Positions 6,735 to 14,564 of a DNA stretch of 35,707 bases are shown here, one piece after another. How positions within the stretch are numbered: position 1 is the stretch's first letter; each line of letters begins with the position of its first letter. The notes under the pieces were generated by a model. That model made no database searches, was not told where the DNA came from, and saw only the letters and a program-made list of their open reading frames with translations. The translations under genes and the position numbers were made by a program. Origin of the DNA: Bacteroidaceae bacterium (GTDB lineage Bacteria > Bacteroidota > Bacteroidia > Bacteroidales > Bacteroidaceae); the NCBI GenBank assembly GCA_017471185.1, contig JAFUVZ010000031.1, forward strand, positions 1-35,707. The letters run 5' to 3'.

Positions 6735-8068
6735 AACGATTTGCCTTCATATTGCTGCTTATCTGCCTTCCTTTGATGCTCGTGGCCCAGACCAACAAAC
6801 GCATCAAGGAACTGGAGACGAAACGCTCTGACTTGCAGAAGCAGATAGCTGAAACGGAGGCTTTGCTCAAGACTACCAACAAAGATGTGGGTAGCCAGCT
6901 CAATGGCCTGAATGCCTTGACTGGCCAGATAGAGGAAAGAAGAAGGTATATTGATAACATCAGCAATGACTTGCTTGCTGTAGATAGTGAACTGGTGTTT
7001 ATCGACCGTCAGCTTGATACTTTGCAGATGAGCCTGGATGATAAGAAAAAGAAATATGAGGCTTCATTGAGATATCTCTATAAGAATCGTAGTATTCAGG
7101 AGAAATTGATGTTTATTTTCAGTGCTGAGAACCTCTCGCAGACCTATAACAGGCTTCGCTATGTTCGCGAATACGCCACTTACCAACGGATGCAGGGCAA
7201 GGAAATCATACGCAAGCAAGATGAGTTAGCTAAAAAGCAAGAAGAACTGCAAAGTGTGAAGGAGGAAAAGGCTCGCCTACTGGCTTCAAGAGAAGAGGAA
7301 AAGCAGAAATTGGAGATCCAGGAGAAAAAGGCTCAGCAGGTTATTAAAGACTTACGTTCGAAACAGAAAGGACTTCAAGACGAGATTGCTAAGAAACGCA
7401 GGGAGGCTACCCAACTGAATAACCAGATAGACAGGCTGATAGCCATTGAGATAGAGAATGCGAGGAAACGTGCAGAAGAAGAGGCGCGTAAGGAAGCTGA
7501 AGTCAAGAAGAATGCGGAGGCTGCAAGAGCTAATACTGCTACTTCATCAACTTCTGCAGGCACTTCAACCACTAAACCGGGCACTGCGACTGCTAAACCT
7601 GCCACAGCCAAGGCAGAAACCTACAGCATGAGCAAGGCCGATCGGGAATTGTCTGCTGATTTCGCCACAAATCGTGGCAAACTGCCTTTGCCAATAACGG
7701 GTTCCTGTATTATTGTGAGTCATTACGGTCAGTATAATGTGGCAGGCCTGCGGAACGTGACACTTGACAATAAAGGTATTGACATACAAGGAAAGCCGGG
7801 AGCTCAGGCACGGGCAATCTTTAATGGTAAGGTAGCCGCTGTGTTCCAGCTCAATGGGCTGTTTAATATCTTGGTGCGCCACGGATCTTACATCTCTGTT
7901 TATTGCAATCTGTCAAAAACGAATGTGAAACAGGGAGATGACGTGTCAACCAAGCAAATCCTGGGGACCATATTCAGCGATACTTCCGACAATAACCGGA
8001 CTGTCCTGCACTTCCAGCTTCGCAAAGAAAAGGACAAACTTAATCCTGAGGTTTGGTTGAATAAGTAA
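6731..8068 (+). CDS. EnvC/NlpD-like coiled-coil protein with degenerate M23 (LytM) domain
   Basis: 445 aa: signal peptide (1-20, ending LMLVAQ), long coiled coil (about 21-260, rich in K/E/Q), Ala/Thr/Pro-rich linker (about 262-298), and C-terminal LytM domain (about 315-445). Of the M23 catalytic set, Asp351 (NKGID), His384 (RHGSY) and His427 (VLHFQL) are present. The first zinc-ligand His is Asn347, and the first His of the H-x-H pair is Val425. That loss, with the coiled coil, fits amidase activators such as EnvC rather than an active endopeptidase. It probably acts in the periplasm at sites of cell-wall splitting. It is coupled to the lipoprotein gene and overlaps the convergent argE-like gene by 29 bp. 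Confidence 0.85.
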   Translation: MKRFAFILLLICLPLMLVAQTNKRIKELETKRSDLQKQIAETEALLKTTNKDVGSQLNGLNALTGQIEERRRYIDNISNDLLAVDSELVFIDRQLDTLQMSLDDKKKKYEASLRYLYKNRSIQEKLMFIFSAENLSQTYNRLRYVREYATYQRMQGKEIIRKQDELAKKQEELQSVKEEKARLLASREEEKQKLEIQEKKAQQVIKDLRSKQKGLQDEIAKKRREATQLNNQIDRLIAIEIENARKRAEEEARKEAEVKKNAEAARANTATSSTSAGTSTTKPGTATAKPATAKAETYSMSKADRELSADFATNRGKLPLPITGSCIIVSHYGQYNVAGLRNVTLDNKGIDIQGKPGAQARAIFNGKVAAVFQLNGLFNILVRHGSYISVYCNLSKTNVKQGDDVSTKQILGTIFSDTSDNNRTVLHFQLRKEKDKLNPEVWLNK

Positions 8069-9134
8069 TGTCAGTCCTATCCAATAGCTTCAGGTAAAAC
8101 GCAATGGCCTCTTCAATCTCCTGAATGTAAATGAACTCATCCGCCGTGTGGCTACGGCTGCTCTTGCCTGGTCCCATCTTCATGCTGGGGAATGACATCA
8201 ACGCTTGGTCACTTAAGGTAGGAGAACCGAATGGTTTCCTGCCTAAAGCGATGGCCTTCTGTACTAACGGATGGCTTTCTGGGGTATGTGAGGAGTTGAG
8301 CCGGAAAGAACGGGCATGAGGCTCACAGCTGATATGCGACTTGATCTCGTTAAAAAGTTCTTCGTTGCTATAGCATTCATTGCTGCGGATATCTACCGTA
8401 AAAGTGCAACGGTCTGGCACCACGTTGTGCTGAGTGCCGGCATTGATGATGGTGACGCTCATCTTTACGGGGCCAAGCATGGGTGAAACCTTGGGAAACT
8501 GATAACTGCGGAACCAGTTGATATCATCCAGTACCTTATAAATAGCGTTATCACCTTCGTTTCTTGCCGCATGGCCCGACTTGCCAAAAGCCTCTACATC
8601 TATTACCATCAGACCTTTTTCAGCGATGGCGGGTTGCATTTCTGTAGGCTCCCCAACAACGGCAAAACTGATTGGCGGGAGATCGGGTAATACGCTTTCA
8701 ATGCCGTTTTTGCCAGAAACCTCTTCTTCACATGAAGCGAGAAATATCAGATTGTATGGTTGGGTGCGTTGGCTTAGCGTGAGGAATACTTGTAACAGAC
8801 TTACTACACTGGCACCGGCGTCATTGCTGCCCAAGCCGTATAGCTTGCCGTTACTCTCTTCTGTCGGTATAAAGGGATTCTTCATCCATCCGCTGACCGG
8901 TTTTACCGTATCAATATGGCTGTTTAGAAGTAATGTGGGCTTTTTCAAATCAAATGCCGGGCTCAGGCACCATATATTGTTACCCTTGCGTGAAGTTTCA
9001 GTGCCTTGCATCTCGATATAATGCTGCAGGCAGTCTGCCGCCACTTGCTCTTCACGGCTTACAGAAGGGATGCTGATGAGCGATTTCAGCAGGGTCACCG
9101 CCTCTTCAGAAAGTTTTTTTACGTCGTAATCCAT
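8040..9134 (-). CDS. argE: M20-family ArgE/DapE-type deacylase (N-acyl-ornithine/citrulline)
   Basis: A 364-aa di-zinc M20 peptidase-family enzyme. Visible ligands and catalytic residues are His73-x-Asp75 (NSHIDT), Asp105 (GSNDAG), the Glu pair at 137-138 (CEEE) and a C-terminal His in RSHTADEF. Given the arg operon 12 kb away, it most likely removes the acyl group in arginine synthesis. In Bacteroides the acyl group is succinyl and the step follows transcarbamoylation, so N-succinylcitrulline may be the substrate. I start at ATG 9134, preceded by a purine-rich stretch. An upstream TTG in frame lies inside the -7 box and cannot be the start. The 3' end overlaps the convergent M23 gene by 29 bp. 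Confidence 0.82.
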   Translation of the reverse strand: MDYDVKKLSEEAVTLLKSLISIPSVSREEQVAADCLQHYIEMQGTETSRKGNNIWCLSPAFDLKKPTLLLNSHIDTVKPVSGWMKNPFIPTEESNGKLYGLGSNDAGASVVSLLQVFLTLSQRTQPYNLIFLASCEEEVSGKNGIESVLPDLPPISFAVVGEPTEMQPAIAEKGLMVIDVEAFGKSGHAARNEGDNAIYKVLDDINWFRSYQFPKVSPMLGPVKMSVTIINAGTQHNVVPDRCTFTVDIRSNECYSNEELFNEIKSHISCEPHARSFRLNSSHTPESHPLVQKAIALGRKPFGSPTLSDQALMSFPSMKMGPGKSSRSHTADEFIYIQEIEEAIAFYLKLLDRTDITYSTKPQD

Positions 9135-9155
9135 CTTTTTTCCTTTTTTATTATG

Positions 9156-9163
9156 CAAACATA
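9156..9163 (-). promoter_or_regulatory. -7 box (TATGTTTG) for argE-like gene
   Basis: TATGTTTG on the minus strand matches TAnnTTTG. ATTG lies about 21 nt upstream at 9185-9188 (read on the minus strand), near the -33 position. The ATG at 9134 is 22 nt downstream of the box, which rules out upstream starts. Confidence 0.55.
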
Positions 9164-9216
9164 AGAAAATAAATTAAATTTACGCAATAAAAAGTGATGG
9201 TTTCACTTGAAACCGC

Positions 9217-9224
9217 TATATTTG
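9217..9224 (+). promoter_or_regulatory. -7 box (TATATTTG) for the acyl-CoA synthetase gene
   Basis: TATATTTG matches TAnnTTTG and lies 24 nt before the ATG at 9248. No clear TTTG is seen at the -33 distance. Confidence 0.55.
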
Positions 9225-9247
9225 CAACAAATTTAGGTTAATTTGTT

Positions 9248-11065
9248 ATGACAATGAATCATGTTTCTGCATTAGTTGATCTCCAGGTGGAAAAGCTGGG
9301 TGCAGATTTTGCAGTATTGAAGTATCGCAACGATAAGGGCGAGTGGATAGACATTACATGGGGACAGCTGCAGGCGGATGTCCGTCTGGCTGCCAATGCT
9401 TTAGCTGTGCTCGGCGTTCAGGAAGAGGAGAATGTGGGCATATTCTCACAGAACAAGCCTGAGAGCTTTGTGGTGGACTTTGCTGACATGTATAACCGCG
9501 CTGTCACTGTACCGCTCTACGCTACCTCATCACCAAGCCAGACGCAATATATAGTGTCTGATGCAGGTATTAGGGTCTTGTTTGTGGGAGAGCAATATCA
9601 GTATGACACGGTGATGCAGGTTTTGCCTCAGTGCCATTCGCTCGAGAAGATCGTGATTTATGACCATAAGGTGACGCGTCATCCTGGTGACAAGATATCT
9701 GTGTATTTCGATGAGTTCCTTCACATGGGTGACGGTCTGCCTAAAAACGACTTGGTGATGGAGCGTAAGGCTAAGGGTAAGGCAGAGGATCTGATTTGGC
9801 TGCTTTATACCAGTGGCACTACTGGAGAGCCAAAAGGCGTGCAACTGTTACATGCCAGTTTGTTAGACCAGTTCCAGAACCATCGTGCCAGACTGGGTGC
9901 TCAGATGCAGCGGGGTGACGTGAGCCTAAGCTTCTTGCCGTTGACGCATGTGTTTGAACGCGGATGGAGCTATGTGTGCCTCTATGAAGGTATTACGATT
10001 GCTGTAAACTTGCGTCCGCAAGAGGTGCAGCAGGCCATCAGGGAAGTACACCCTACCCATATGTGCAGTGTGCCGCGCTTCTGGGAAAAGGTATATATTG
10101 GTGTACAGCAGAAGATAGCTGGCGAAAGCGGCGTTAGGAAAGCGATGATGGAAAATGCCATCAAGGTGGGCAAGGAGTACAACGTTGATTATCTGAATCA
10201 GGGTAAGAAACCTCCTATGTGGTTGTCTCTGAAATATAAGTTCTATGAAAAGACGGTTATCAACACTTTGAAGAAAGTCCTGGGCCTGGAGAACGCTAAG
10301 TTCTTCCCAACCGCTGGAGCTGCTGTAAGTGCCGAGGTGTGCGAGTTTGTGCATGCGGTTGGCATAAACATGATAGTAGGCTATGGCCTTACAGAGTCTT
10401 TTGCAACGGTGAGCTGTTATCCGTTGGAACACTATGTGCCTGGGTCCGTGGGGTTGCTGATTGACAGTATCAAGGTGAAGATTGATCCGGAGAACGAAGA
10501 GATATTGCTGAAAGGCCCTACCATCATGAAGGGCTATTATAAGAAAGAGGAAGCTAATCGTCAGGCATTCACTGCAGACGGCTATTTCCGTACAGGTGAT
10601 ACGGGCTATCTGAAGGAACGTACATTGTTCTTGAAGGAGCGAATCAAGGACTTGATGAAGACTTCCAACGGAAAATATGTCAGTCCACAAGCATTGGAAG
10701 CTAAGCTGGGCATTGACCGCTTTGTGGAGCAGGTGGCTATAGTGGCTGACGGCAGGAAGTTTGTGAGTGCACTGATTGTCCCGAACTATGAGGCTCTGAA
10801 AGAGTTTGCCACACAGAAGGGCATCTCCTATGATACGATAGAGGAATTATTGAAGCATCCGAGGGTGCTGGACCTTTATCAGACACGTATTGATACCCTT
10901 CAGCAGGAGTTCGCTCACTACGAACAGATCAAGCGCTTTACTTTGCTGCCTGAACCGTTCAGCATGGAGAATGGCGAACTTACCAACACCTTGAAACTGC
11001 GTAGAAGTGTGGTGGCTCAAAACTACAAGACGCTGATTGATAAGATGTATGAGGAAAATGGATAA
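9248..11065 (+). CDS. fadD: Long-chain fatty acid--CoA ligase (AMP-forming)
   Basis: A 605-aa adenylate-forming enzyme of the FadD15 type that activates fatty acids to acyl-CoA through an acyl-adenylate. The AMP-binding P-loop is at about residues 187-197 (YTSGTTGEPKG). Further family blocks are YGLTESF (adenine and acyl pocket), YFRTGDTGYL (ribose-binding Asp) and LKERIKDLMKTSNGKYV (hinge and C-terminal lid, catalytic Lys region). Length matches the roughly 600-aa subfamily. Cytoplasmic, probably membrane-associated. Two ATGs (9248, 9254) are possible. The stop lies inside heptad tract 4, which leads into the next small gene. Confidence 0.9.
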   Translation: MTMNHVSALVDLQVEKLGADFAVLKYRNDKGEWIDITWGQLQADVRLAANALAVLGVQEEENVGIFSQNKPESFVVDFADMYNRAVTVPLYATSSPSQTQYIVSDAGIRVLFVGEQYQYDTVMQVLPQCHSLEKIVIYDHKVTRHPGDKISVYFDEFLHMGDGLPKNDLVMERKAKGKAEDLIWLLYTSGTTGEPKGVQLLHASLLDQFQNHRARLGAQMQRGDVSLSFLPLTHVFERGWSYVCLYEGITIAVNLRPQEVQQAIREVHPTHMCSVPRFWEKVYIGVQQKIAGESGVRKAMMENAIKVGKEYNVDYLNQGKKPPMWLSLKYKFYEKTVINTLKKVLGLENAKFFPTAGAAVSAEVCEFVHAVGINMIVGYGLTESFATVSCYPLEHYVPGSVGLLIDSIKVKIDPENEEILLKGPTIMKGYYKKEEANRQAFTADGYFRTGDTGYLKERTLFLKERIKDLMKTSNGKYVSPQALEAKLGIDRFVEQVAIVADGRKFVSALIVPNYEALKEFATQKGISYDTIEELLKHPRVLDLYQTRIDTLQQEFAHYEQIKRFTLLPEPFSMENGELTNTLKLRRSVVAQNYKTLIDKMYEENG

Positions 11066-11091
11066 TGGAGAACTAATAAATAATAATTGAT
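11057..11091 (+). repeat. Heptad tract 4 (fadD/small-ORF junction)
   Basis: Five 7-nt units start with AAT, AAC or AAA (first two AATGGAT and AATGGAG). The tract spans the fadD stop, and its end coincides exactly with the ATG at 11092. Confidence 0.8.
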
Positions 11092-11235
11092 ATGGCAAAG
11101 ACAATTAGAAACCAGAAGAAAGAGGCACGCGAAAAGCGTCAGGAAAAACAGGGTAAACAGATGTTGTTTGGTTTCGCCATCATCGCTGTGGTGCTGGTGG
11201 TGCTGATGCTGATATACTACTCTAACCAAGTATAA
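11092..11235 (+). CDS. Small single-pass membrane protein, 47 aa
   Basis: ATG-to-TAA ORF of 47 codons. The basic N-terminal half (AKTIRNQKKEAREKRQEKQG) is followed by one strong transmembrane helix (about residues 25-43, FGFAIIAVVLVVLMLIYY). The positive-inside rule predicts the charged end in the cytoplasm. It fills the gap between fadD and the CYTH gene, with heptad tract 4 ending at its ATG and the CYTH ATG 5 nt after its stop, which supports it as a real operon member. No family recognised. Confidence 0.75.
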   Translation: MAKTIRNQKKEAREKRQEKQGKQMLFGFAIIAVVLVVLMLIYYSNQV

Positions 11236-11240
11236 GTAAC

Positions 11241-11720
11241 ATGCCGCAAGAGATAGAGCGCAAGTTCCTGGTCACGGATGACAGCTACAAACGCCTTGCC
11301 GTTTCCCACAGCCACATTATGCAGGGCTATATCTGTAGTGGGAAAGGCAAGACTGTGCGTATCCGTATTCGTGATGATAAGGGGTACCTGACCATTAAAG
11401 GCGCTTCTGACGCCGCAGGACTGAGCCGTTATGAATGGGAAAAGGAAATCAGCTTGGAAGATGCCCGTGACTTGATGAAACTGTGCGAGCCAGGTGTGAT
11501 AGATAAAATACGCTATCTGGTTCCATCGGGTAAGCATACTTTTGAGGTGGATGAGTTTTTCGGGGATAATGAAGGACTTGAGATGGCAGAAGTGGAACTT
11601 GCCTATGAAGAGGAACCTTACGTAAAACCAAGCTTTATAGGTAAAGAGGTGACAGGCGACCGTCGCTACTATAACTCTCATTTAAGGCTGAATCCTTTTT
11701 GTATGTGGGGCAGAGAGTAG
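11241..11720 (+). CDS. CYTH-domain protein (triphosphate tunnel enzyme)
   Basis: A 159-aa CYTH protein. The N-terminal signature EIERKFLV (E-x-E-x-K) is present, followed by alternating acidic/basic strand motifs such as KTVRIRIRD, YLTIKG and YEWEKEI, and a late EVDEFFGDNEGLEMAEVEL acidic block. These line the tunnel that binds triphosphate and metal. Bacterial members hydrolyse inorganic triphosphate or nucleotides; a few make cAMP. Substrate cannot be decided here. Short single-domain form without a CHAD domain. Five nt separate it from the small membrane protein, and heptad tract 5 leads into prfB. Confidence 0.88.
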   Translation: MPQEIERKFLVTDDSYKRLAVSHSHIMQGYICSGKGKTVRIRIRDDKGYLTIKGASDAAGLSRYEWEKEISLEDARDLMKLCEPGVIDKIRYLVPSGKHTFEVDEFFGDNEGLEMAEVELAYEEEPYVKPSFIGKEVTGDRRYYNSHLRLNPFCMWGRE

Positions 11721-11725
11721 GGGAT

Positions 11726-11760
11726 AATGTTCAATTTTCAATGTTCAATTTTCAACAAAA
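11726..11760 (+). repeat. Heptad tract 5 (CYTH/prfB junction)
   Basis: Alternating AATGTTC and AATTTTC units, four in all, then AACAAAA, make exactly five units (35 nt) that end at the prfB ATG (11761). The tract starts six bases after the CYTH stop codon. Confidence 0.88.
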
Positions 11761-12873
11761 ATGATAACGAGTGATCAACTGAAAGAAATAAAGGAAAGAT
11801 GTGAGGCGCTGAACCGCTATCTGGATATTGATGGGAAGAAGATGCAATATGAGGAGGAACAGCTCCGTACGCATGATCCCGACTTCTGGAATGACCAGAA
11901 GGCTGCTGAAGCCCAGATGAAGAAAGTTAAGGAACTGGAGAAGTGGCTTAACGGGTATAAAGAGGTGAGTTCACTGACTGAAGAATTGCAGCTGGCTTTC
12001 GACTTCTACAAGGATGAACTGGTGACAGAAGAAGAGGTGGACGCAGCTTATAAGAAGGCAATGGATGCAGTCGAGGCGTTGGAACTGAAGAATATGCTGC
12101 GTGACGAGGCTGATAACATGGACTGTGTGTTGAAGATCAACTCAGGTGCTGGCGGTACTGAGAGCCAGGATTGGGCAAGCATGCTGATGCGTATGTATTT
12201 GCGCTATGCAGAGACACATGGTTATAAGACGAATGTCTCTTATCTTCAGGAAGGTGATGAGGCTGGCATCAAGACCTGTACCATTGAGATCCTGGGCGAC
12301 TATGCGTATGGCTATCTGAAAGGTGAGAATGGTGTGCATCGTCTGGTACGCGTATCTCCTTATAACGCCCAAGGCAAACGTATGACTTCTTTTGCATCAG
12401 TGTTCGCTTCCCCTTTAGTGGATGATACCATTGAAGTGAAGGTAGATATGGCTTGCGTATCATGGGATACTTTCCGAAGCAGTGGCGCAGGTGGACAGAA
12501 CGTGAACAAAGTAGAGTCTGGTGTGCGTCTGCGCTATCAGTATAAGGACCCTTATACGGGTGAGGAAGAAGAGATCTTGATTGAGAATACGGAAACGCGA
12601 GACCAACCGAAGAACCGTGAGAACGCTATGCAGCACTTGAAGTCTATCCTTTACGATAAGGAACTCCAGCATCGTAATGAGGAGAAGGCCAAGGTGGAGG
12701 CTGGCAAGAAGAAGATAGAATGGGGCTCTCAGATACGCAGTTATGTGTTTGACGACCGTCGTGTAAAGGATCATCGCACCAACTATCAGACCTCTGATGT
12801 AAATGGTGTGATGGATGGTAAGATTGACGAGTTTATCAAGGCGTATCTGATGGAGTTTTCTTCAAAGGATTAA
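11761..12873 (+). CDS. prfB: Peptide chain release factor 2
   Basis: 370 aa, class I release factor for UGA and UAA. The peptidyl-hydrolysis GGQ motif is at residues 244-246 (SSGAGGQNVNK). The stop-codon-recognition tripeptide region reads RVSPYNAQGKR, so the usual SPF of RF2 is SPY (199-201). The residue four before the first Gly of GGQ, Thr or Ala in E. coli strains, is Ser here. The reading frame is continuous from ATG: there is no in-frame TGA near codon 25, so the autoregulatory +1 frameshift of many prfB genes is absent. Start fixed by the heptad tract ending at ATG. Confidence 0.95.
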   Translation: MITSDQLKEIKERCEALNRYLDIDGKKMQYEEEQLRTHDPDFWNDQKAAEAQMKKVKELEKWLNGYKEVSSLTEELQLAFDFYKDELVTEEEVDAAYKKAMDAVEALELKNMLRDEADNMDCVLKINSGAGGTESQDWASMLMRMYLRYAETHGYKTNVSYLQEGDEAGIKTCTIEILGDYAYGYLKGENGVHRLVRVSPYNAQGKRMTSFASVFASPLVDDTIEVKVDMACVSWDTFRSSGAGGQNVNKVESGVRLRYQYKDPYTGEEEEILIENTETRDQPKNRENAMQHLKSILYDKELQHRNEEKAKVEAGKKKIEWGSQIRSYVFDDRRVKDHRTNYQTSDVNGVMDGKIDEFIKAYLMEFSSKD

Positions 12874-12875
12874 GG

Positions 12876-12923
12876 AATGGATTGTGATTAATATACGATA
12901 CCAATGTTTAACGTCCAATATTC
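12876..12923 (+). repeat. Heptad tract 6 (prfB/MgtC junction), weaker
   Basis: Units AATGGAT (12876) and AATATAC (12890), then AATGTTT, AACGTCC and AATATTC at 12903-12923, with a one-base phase slip between the two groups. The last three units overlap the first codons of the called membrane-protein ORF. Confidence 0.55.
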
Positions 12924-14208
12924 AGAATACGTACCGGTAGAGATGGTCAACTTCCTGTTGGTCATCCTCTTCTCGTTGCTGATAGGCCTTTCGATTCATA
13001 GGCTGAACCTGAATAAGGAGAGCGAGAGGTTTCTTTTCGGTACTGACCGCACGTTTACATTCATTGGTATTTTGGGTTACCTGCTCTATATCCTTGACCC
13101 CGTGGAATACAGGCTTTACATCTTAGGCGCTGTAATTCTTGGTGTATTGTTTGCCATCAACTATTTTATCAAACAGCTGAAGTATCAGTTGTTTGGCGTG
13201 ACCACCATCGTGATTGCTCTTATCACATACGCCTTACCTCCCATTGTGGTGACCCAGCCTTCCTGGCTCTACATCATGGTGGTAGTTGCCGTTTTGCTGT
13301 TCATGGAGATGAAGCACAACTTTGCGGAACTGGCTCAGAAGATGAAGAATGATGAGATGGTGACACTGGCCAAGTTCCTCGCTATCAGTGGTATCATCCT
13401 ACCCATCTTACCCAATGAGAATCTGCTGCCTGAAATAAACCTTACTCCATATACCGTTTGGCTTGCGACGGTAGTGGTGAGTGGGATCAGCTATCTCTCT
13501 TATTTATTAAAGAGGTATGTGTTTCAGGAGTCTGGCACTTTGGTGAGCGGTATTATCGGAGGACTTTATAGTAGTACGGCTACTATCAGTGTGTTGGCTC
13601 GTAAGGGCAAGGAGACCACTGGGGCAGAAGCAGAAGAATGTGTGGCTGCCATGCTGATGGCTGTCAGCATGATGTTTTTGCGTTTCTTGGTGCTGATAGG
13701 TATCTTCAGCAGGGAAACACTCATGATAATTTGGCCTTATATGCTTGTCATGTCGGCAGTCGCTTTCTTGGTTGGCATCAGAGTTCATATGAAGAACCGG
13801 CAACAATTGGCCAAAGATGTCAGTTCCCGCAATGACACAGACAGTAGTAACCCTTTGGAGTTTAAGGTGGCATTGATTTTTGCCGTATTGTTCGTGGTGT
13901 TTACCCTCGTTACTCATTATACGTTGGTTTATGCTGGCAACAGCGGTCTTCATGTGTTGTCTTTCATCTCTGGATTGAGTGACATCACGCCTTTCATCCT
14001 GAACTTGTTAGAGAGTACAGGTAGCATACAAGTGGATGTTGTTGCAGCTTGTAGTATGCAGGCCATCATCAGTAACATCTGCGTGAATATGTGTTACGCT
14101 CTTTTCTTCTCTGGTGGCAATAAGTCCATGAAACCCCTCATCCTTCGTGGCTTCGGCATTGTCATCGCTGTCAATATCCTTGTGCTGGTTGCACTTTATA
14201 TGCTTTAA
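12904..14208 (+). CDS. MgtC/SapB plus DUF4010 integral membrane protein
   Basis: Up to 434 aa with about ten or more hydrophobic helices. The N-terminal third carries the MgtC-like pattern (LLIGLSIHRLNLNKE, FLFGTDRTFTFIGILGYLL). The C-terminal two thirds fit DUF4010, with GTLVSGIIGGLYSSTATISVLARK as the recognisable block. MgtC-type proteins are linked to magnesium limitation and ATP-synthase control in pathogens, but for this fused family the substrate is unknown. The first 13 codons (from ATG 12904) are partly heptad-derived; ATG at 12943 (MVNFLLVILF) may be the true start. Downstream lies a decayed gene. Confidence 0.8.
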   Translation: MFNVQYSEYVPVEMVNFLLVILFSLLIGLSIHRLNLNKESERFLFGTDRTFTFIGILGYLLYILDPVEYRLYILGAVILGVLFAINYFIKQLKYQLFGVTTIVIALITYALPPIVVTQPSWLYIMVVVAVLLFMEMKHNFAELAQKMKNDEMVTLAKFLAISGIILPILPNENLLPEINLTPYTVWLATVVVSGISYLSYLLKRYVFQESGTLVSGIIGGLYSSTATISVLARKGKETTGAEAEECVAAMLMAVSMMFLRFLVLIGIFSRETLMIIWPYMLVMSAVAFLVGIRVHMKNRQQLAKDVSSRNDTDSSNPLEFKVALIFAVLFVVFTLVTHYTLVYAGNSGLHVLSFISGLSDITPFILNLLESTGSIQVDVVAACSMQAIISNICVNMCYALFFSGGNKSMKPLILRGFGIVIAVNILVLVALYML

Positions 14209-14220
14209 TCATATCTTAAT

Positions 14221-14541
14221 ATAGAAAAAAGGTTTATTCTTTTGTTAGCTTGCATCATGGAGATAAGCACCCTCTGTGCTCAGGAGACTCAGTTTTGGGG
14301 GAATGCTGATAGATACGTATAATATGGATGCCATTTTGCATAATACATTCTATGACAAGAGTGAGGAGCTTAAAGAGTTTATGGCTACACGTGTGGGGAA
14401 AGTGATAGCAGACCTGTGTACTCCGATGGATGACAGCATGAAAATGAAATCCTTTACCACGGCATAGACCCCAAGGAGGCTTATTGGCTGAGCTATGAGA
14501 AGTTTGATGCGATGCGCCAGCCTTATTGCCTGATGACTTAG
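14221..14541 (+). pseudogene. Decayed gene for a small secreted protein
   Basis: Three consecutive reading-frame fragments make one plausible protein. The first (14221 on) reads EKRFILLLACIMEI...CAQETQFWGNADRYV, a signal peptide plus mature start, but its first codon is ATA instead of ATG and it ends in TAA. The second frame continues YNMDAILHNTFYDKSEELK and stops at 14467. The third continues HGIDPKEAYWLSYEKFDAM and ends at TAG 14539-14541. At least two frameshifts and a lost start are needed. The family is not recognised. This fills most of the gap between the MgtC-like gene and the permease gene. Confidence 0.6.
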
Positions 14542-14564
14542 GGGGAGTGGATATCAGTCACGCA

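Noticed and set aside
9135-9180. ARG box upstream of the argE-like gene
   Set aside because: The best candidate matches only about 8 of 14 positions of the core consensus.
9926-10690. 254-codon minus-strand ORF opposite fadD
   Set aside because: Shadow of the acyl-CoA synthetase gene on the other strand; no promoter or domain.
11761-11860. RF2 programmed +1 frameshift site
   Set aside because: A CTGA occurs out of frame near codon 17, but there is no in-frame TGA and the frame is open from ATG.
14276-14467. 63-codon ORF with GTG start as an intact gene
   Set aside because: It is the middle frame of a three-frame pseudogene; the signal peptide lies in one flanking frame and the C-terminus in another.
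14209-14564. Insertion sequence between the MgtC-like gene and the pump operon
   Set aside because: No terminal inverted repeats, target duplication or transposase fragments are visible; only the decayed secreted-protein gene.
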